DNA of 64,000 nucleotides from the NCBI RefSeq assembly GCF_023856365.1, contig NC_064540.1, positions 13,169,191-13,233,190 on the forward strand. The letters are read 5' to 3'. This DNA comes from Brienomyrus brachyistius (taxonomy: Eukaryota; Chordata; Actinopteri; Osteoglossiformes; Mormyridae). A program made the position numbers and the translations under genes. The notes beneath the pieces were generated by a model. That model worked only from the letters and a program-made list of their open reading frames with translations. It did not search any database and was not told where the DNA came from. Positions 61,371 through 64,000 of the stretch are shown piece by piece. The first letter of the stretch is position 1; each line of letters opens with the position of its first letter.

Positions 61371-61895
61371 GATGGCACTGACCTTGACATTAATTGAAAT
61401 TGACTACTCACTTAACTAATGTCATTAATTGTTGAATCTCAACGAATAAGAAATGTTACAAATACTCTGTATGCTCTCTGTAGACAGACTATCCAAATAA
61501 ATGTTAATTGGACTAAATGCAAAGCAATCATCTAATGATCTTCTGATCCTACCCCAATGTCTCAGCAATATGTATGTGCTGTCTGGGTATGTATGCATTA
61601 ATAAGAGAAGTGAAGTAACACAAAAGTTCCTTTCCTTAGTAACTAATTACTTTTATATGCAGCAAATGGTAAAGTCATTGAATTACTTATGAATGACGTA
61701 ACCAATTACTGATTTTCAGTAAACTTGCACAACACTGTCAATGAGTGACTGAAGAAATGAATCAAAGAATAAAACAGCATTTAAAGTTGAACAAGTTACA
61801 TTATGTGATTGGTCCTGTGCTCTGTAGAGAGAGTTAGCCAAGGAATGTGAGAATGTGGCTTGTGCATGGAGTGATCTGCCCTGTACTCTGTACAG

Positions 61896-62047
61896 AGAGT
61901 TCTCCAAGGAGCGTGAGAAGAACGTGGCCCGTGGAGACTTCCAGAGGATTCGAGAGGAGCAGCAGTTTGACGAAGACCTGAAGGGTTACTTGGAGTGGAT
62001 CACCCAGGCTGAGGACATCGACCCAGAGGACGATCCATCCAAGCGGG
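61896..62047 (+). CDS. cacna1d: Calcium channel alpha-1 exon 9 (152 nt): I-II linker with beta-subunit binding site (AID)
   Basis: Encodes residues 358-408 and one base of the next codon. [20 protein letters not shown] is the helix continuing from IS6. [18 protein letters not shown] is the alpha interaction domain that binds Cav-beta: the QQ, L, GY, WI and E anchor residues are present, with Asp for Glu at the fourth position, as in Cav1.1. It ends [18 protein letters not shown] replaces the usual KAKARG. Acceptor CTGTACAG, donor GTGAGT at 62048. The next exon is outside the window or not recognisable before 64000. Confidence 0.95.
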
Positions 62048-64000
62048 GTGAGTACTGCTTGAGCGCTTGTGCATCCGAATAGGGGAATTTCCATTCTGGT
62101 TCACCTCTCAGCAGTGATCGAATGGCCCTGCATGCCTTGGTATAGGGTGGGAGATGTAGTCTCCGGGGGAATGAGGCAGGACGATGCACATTTCTACCAT
62201 TACCACTCTGGTCAGCCTTATGCATATATATACAATGAAATCAGGAAATGTTTATGCTTTTTAGACATGGAAATAATTGTTGTAATAATAACCTGAGATT
62301 TTTGCATCTTATAAAAAATATGCAGCTTTGGGAAGATGCATTTGTTGACCTGGTGGAGGCAAGTGAGATGATGGTTTTATTTATATAGCGGCTTTCTCAC
62401 ACTCCACGATGCTTTACAATGCAAACAATAATACAATAAAGCAACGCATGTACAGGATCAGAGCAACAGCAAAACAATGACAATGAGAATGTTAGGTACT
62501 GGTAGACACATTATAGCATTCCTGAAATAAATGAGTTTTCAGCTGATGCTTGAAAACGTTAACAGACTGTGAGGAAGTGCATTAGCTGCTGTCACACAGA
62601 ATGCCCTGCCACCCATAAAGCATAATCTGAATTTAGGTACACAAAGAAGGTTGGAGCCCGATGATCTTAATGTGCAAGCTGGAGTGTAGGGAAGGTCAGA
62701 CAGATATTGAGAACATAAGAACATAAGAAATTTACAAACGAGAGGAGGCCATTCGGCCCATCAAGCTCGTTTGGGGAGAACTTTACAAGAGTTGTTAAAA
62801 TCTTATCTAGCTCTGATTTAAAGGAACCCAGGGTTTTAGCTTGCGCTACACTAGCAGGAAGACTATTCCATATTCCAACTACACACTGTGTAAAAGAAGT
62901 GCTTCCTCGAATTCATTTTAAAATGTTCTCACGCTAATTTCCACTTATGGCCACGAGTTCTAGTATTTAATCTAATATTAAAATAGCCATTTGGCTGAAC
63001 AGCATCCAGACCGTTTAGAGTCTTATATACCTGGATCATGTCCCCCCTTAGTCTCCTTTGCTCGAGGCTAAACAGATTTAGCTTAGCTAACCTCGTAAAA
63101 CATTCCTCTAATACCAGGAAACATTCTCGTAGCCCTATGTTGCACCCTTTCCAAGGCAGCAATGTCCTTCTTAAGGTATGGTGACCAAACCTGCACACAA
63201 TATTCAAGGTGGGGTCTTACAAAGGAATTATACAGTATAATCGTAGCATCACCTCCCTTGACTTAAATTTCACACACCTTGAGATGTAACCCAACATCCT
63301 ATTGGCCTTTTTTTATTGCTTTCCCAACACTGGTGAGAGTGGGACGTGGAAGCATCAACATACACACCGAGGTCTTTCTCATAATCAACTACCTTTATTT
63401 CAGTGGAACCCATGCAGAATCTGTACTTTCTTCTCCCTGCATGGATTACCTTATATTTTTTTATTGAATTGAAATTGAATTTGCAAACTGAAATTGAATT
63501 GGGAGAAGTGAATTTGTAAGTATAGGGCGTCACATTTTCCAGGCAGGATAAATGCAGTTTCAAGTTATTGGAATTCAGATTCAAGCTAATAAATTCAGAT
63601 TCAGTTTTTTTAATGCAACACCTGCAGATTCAGATATGCACTATTCATATTCAGGTTCTAGTGGGACAAATTTCAGCCCAGAAACATGCTGTATGTGTTT
63701 CATAAATAAGAATTATCAATAAATTCACTGAAAAATTTAACTAATAAACTGTATTTTCCTTAATGAAAGTCAGACCATATTTTACAAAAAAAATCTACAC
63801 AGTTCCAGGTAATTAAACAGGGTTCACATTTTTTCCTCATAATGTTCGTATTTTAAGATCTTTTGCAAAAAAAGTTGGAAATGCTTGGCTACTCATGAAA
63901 CTGATGAGAAATGATAAGGTAGGAGAGTATCCTCTGAGAAGTCAAACATGAAAATGAAGGCCAGGTGAGCTACAGAAATCCAGGTGTATTGTACTGTAAA
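62048..64000 (+). other. Intron 9, 5' part (runs off the window)
   Basis: Begins GTGAGT. It holds a short copy of the TTTATTTATATAGC repeat (62377-62420) and the CR1/L2-like LINE end (62709-63480). From 63480 to the edge, words like TCAGATTCAGxTT recur in AT-rich sequence. No channel exon is recognised. Confidence 0.8.
62709..63480 (-). mobile_element. CR1/L2-like LINE, 3' part of ORF2 with octamer tail
   Basis: On the minus strand, frames read CMGSTEIKVVDYEKDLGVYVD (63270-63584 frame), then LNLFSLEQRRLRGDMIQVYK and LDAVQPNGYF (62929-63207 frame): the C-terminal reverse transcriptase/ORF2 order of this clade. The 3' end (at 62709 on this map) is a short TTCTTATG octamer repeat, as in CR1 elements. 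Frameshifted and 5'-truncated. Confidence 0.85.

Larger units (their letters stand above)
55102..61895 (+). other. Intron 8 (6.8 kb)
   Basis: GTAAGC to CTCTGTACAG. It contains a truncated SINE (55.24-55.46 kb), two very old SINE copies (55.5 and 57.2 kb), a Penelope-like fragment (58.27-59.37 kb), a 14-bp hairpin (60.27 kb) and a possible LTR-type remnant (60.74-61.37 kb). In 55.7-57.2, 57.45-58.2 and 59.4-60.25 kb I see no gene or identifiable repeat. Confidence 0.9.

Overview
This is vertebrate, almost certainly ray-finned fish, nuclear DNA. It is AT-rich and intron-dominated. It carries several tRNA-derived SINE copies whose tails end in GGAT/GATG runs, plus Tc1-like transposons, a Penelope-like element with a GIY-YIG domain, CR1/L2-like and RTE/Rex-like LINE fragments, an hAT-type MITE, and several minisatellites. 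Both the repeats and the gene structure fit a fish genome. Nothing prokaryotic or viral is present apart from old retroelement remnants.

The one gene I can support is the 5' part of an L-type voltage-gated calcium channel alpha-1 subunit on the + strand. It runs from about 26.2 kb to 62.05 kb and continues past the right edge. Nine coding exons can be placed, and their splice sites keep the frame: ATG exon (coding 26362-26573), 28384-28489 (106 nt), 46124-46263 (140), 49144-49304 (161), 49664-49816 (153), 51112-51308 (197), a mutually exclusive pair 54657-54760 / 54998-55101 (104 nt each), and 61896-62047 (152). Together they encode the N-terminus, all of repeat I (S1-S6 with voltage sensor and pore) and the beta-subunit binding site (AID) at the start of the I-II linker. 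By eye the protein is nearest to Cav1.3 (cacna1d), with some Cav1.4-like residues. It has unusual substitutions, so the exact paralogue is uncertain. A possible non-coding first exon ends at a strong donor at 24079.

The 5' flank (1-23.5 kb) has no recognisable host gene. From left to right it holds: two diverged direct copies of one repeat family (2.5-3.07 and 6.36-6.88 kb); a GC-rich island with a proline-rich ORF (3.1-4.4 kb); SINEs at 5.1, 7.3, 8.2 and 13.0 kb, three of them with clear target-site duplications; a LINE mosaic (10.0-10.7 kb); a broken retroviral envelope-like gene interrupted by an LTR-like segment (10.8-12.4 kb); and a 28-copy minisatellite of about 42 bp with higher-order structure (13.9-15.1 kb).

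The introns carry most of the remaining repeats: an hAT MITE 69 bp after the ATG exon donor, two unrelated Tc1-type transposons in the 17.6-kb third intron, an 85-bp minisatellite, an 18-bp-based minisatellite just after the 140-nt exon, a 74-bp repeat just after the 153-nt exon, a Penelope-like fragment between the alternative exons and exon 9, and a CR1/L2-like LINE end after exon 9.

I did not find a new multi-gene system here. The most notable points are the alternative IS6 exon pair in a divergent L-type channel, the envelope remnant, the proline-rich repeat-associated ORF and the several independent tandem-repeat arrays.
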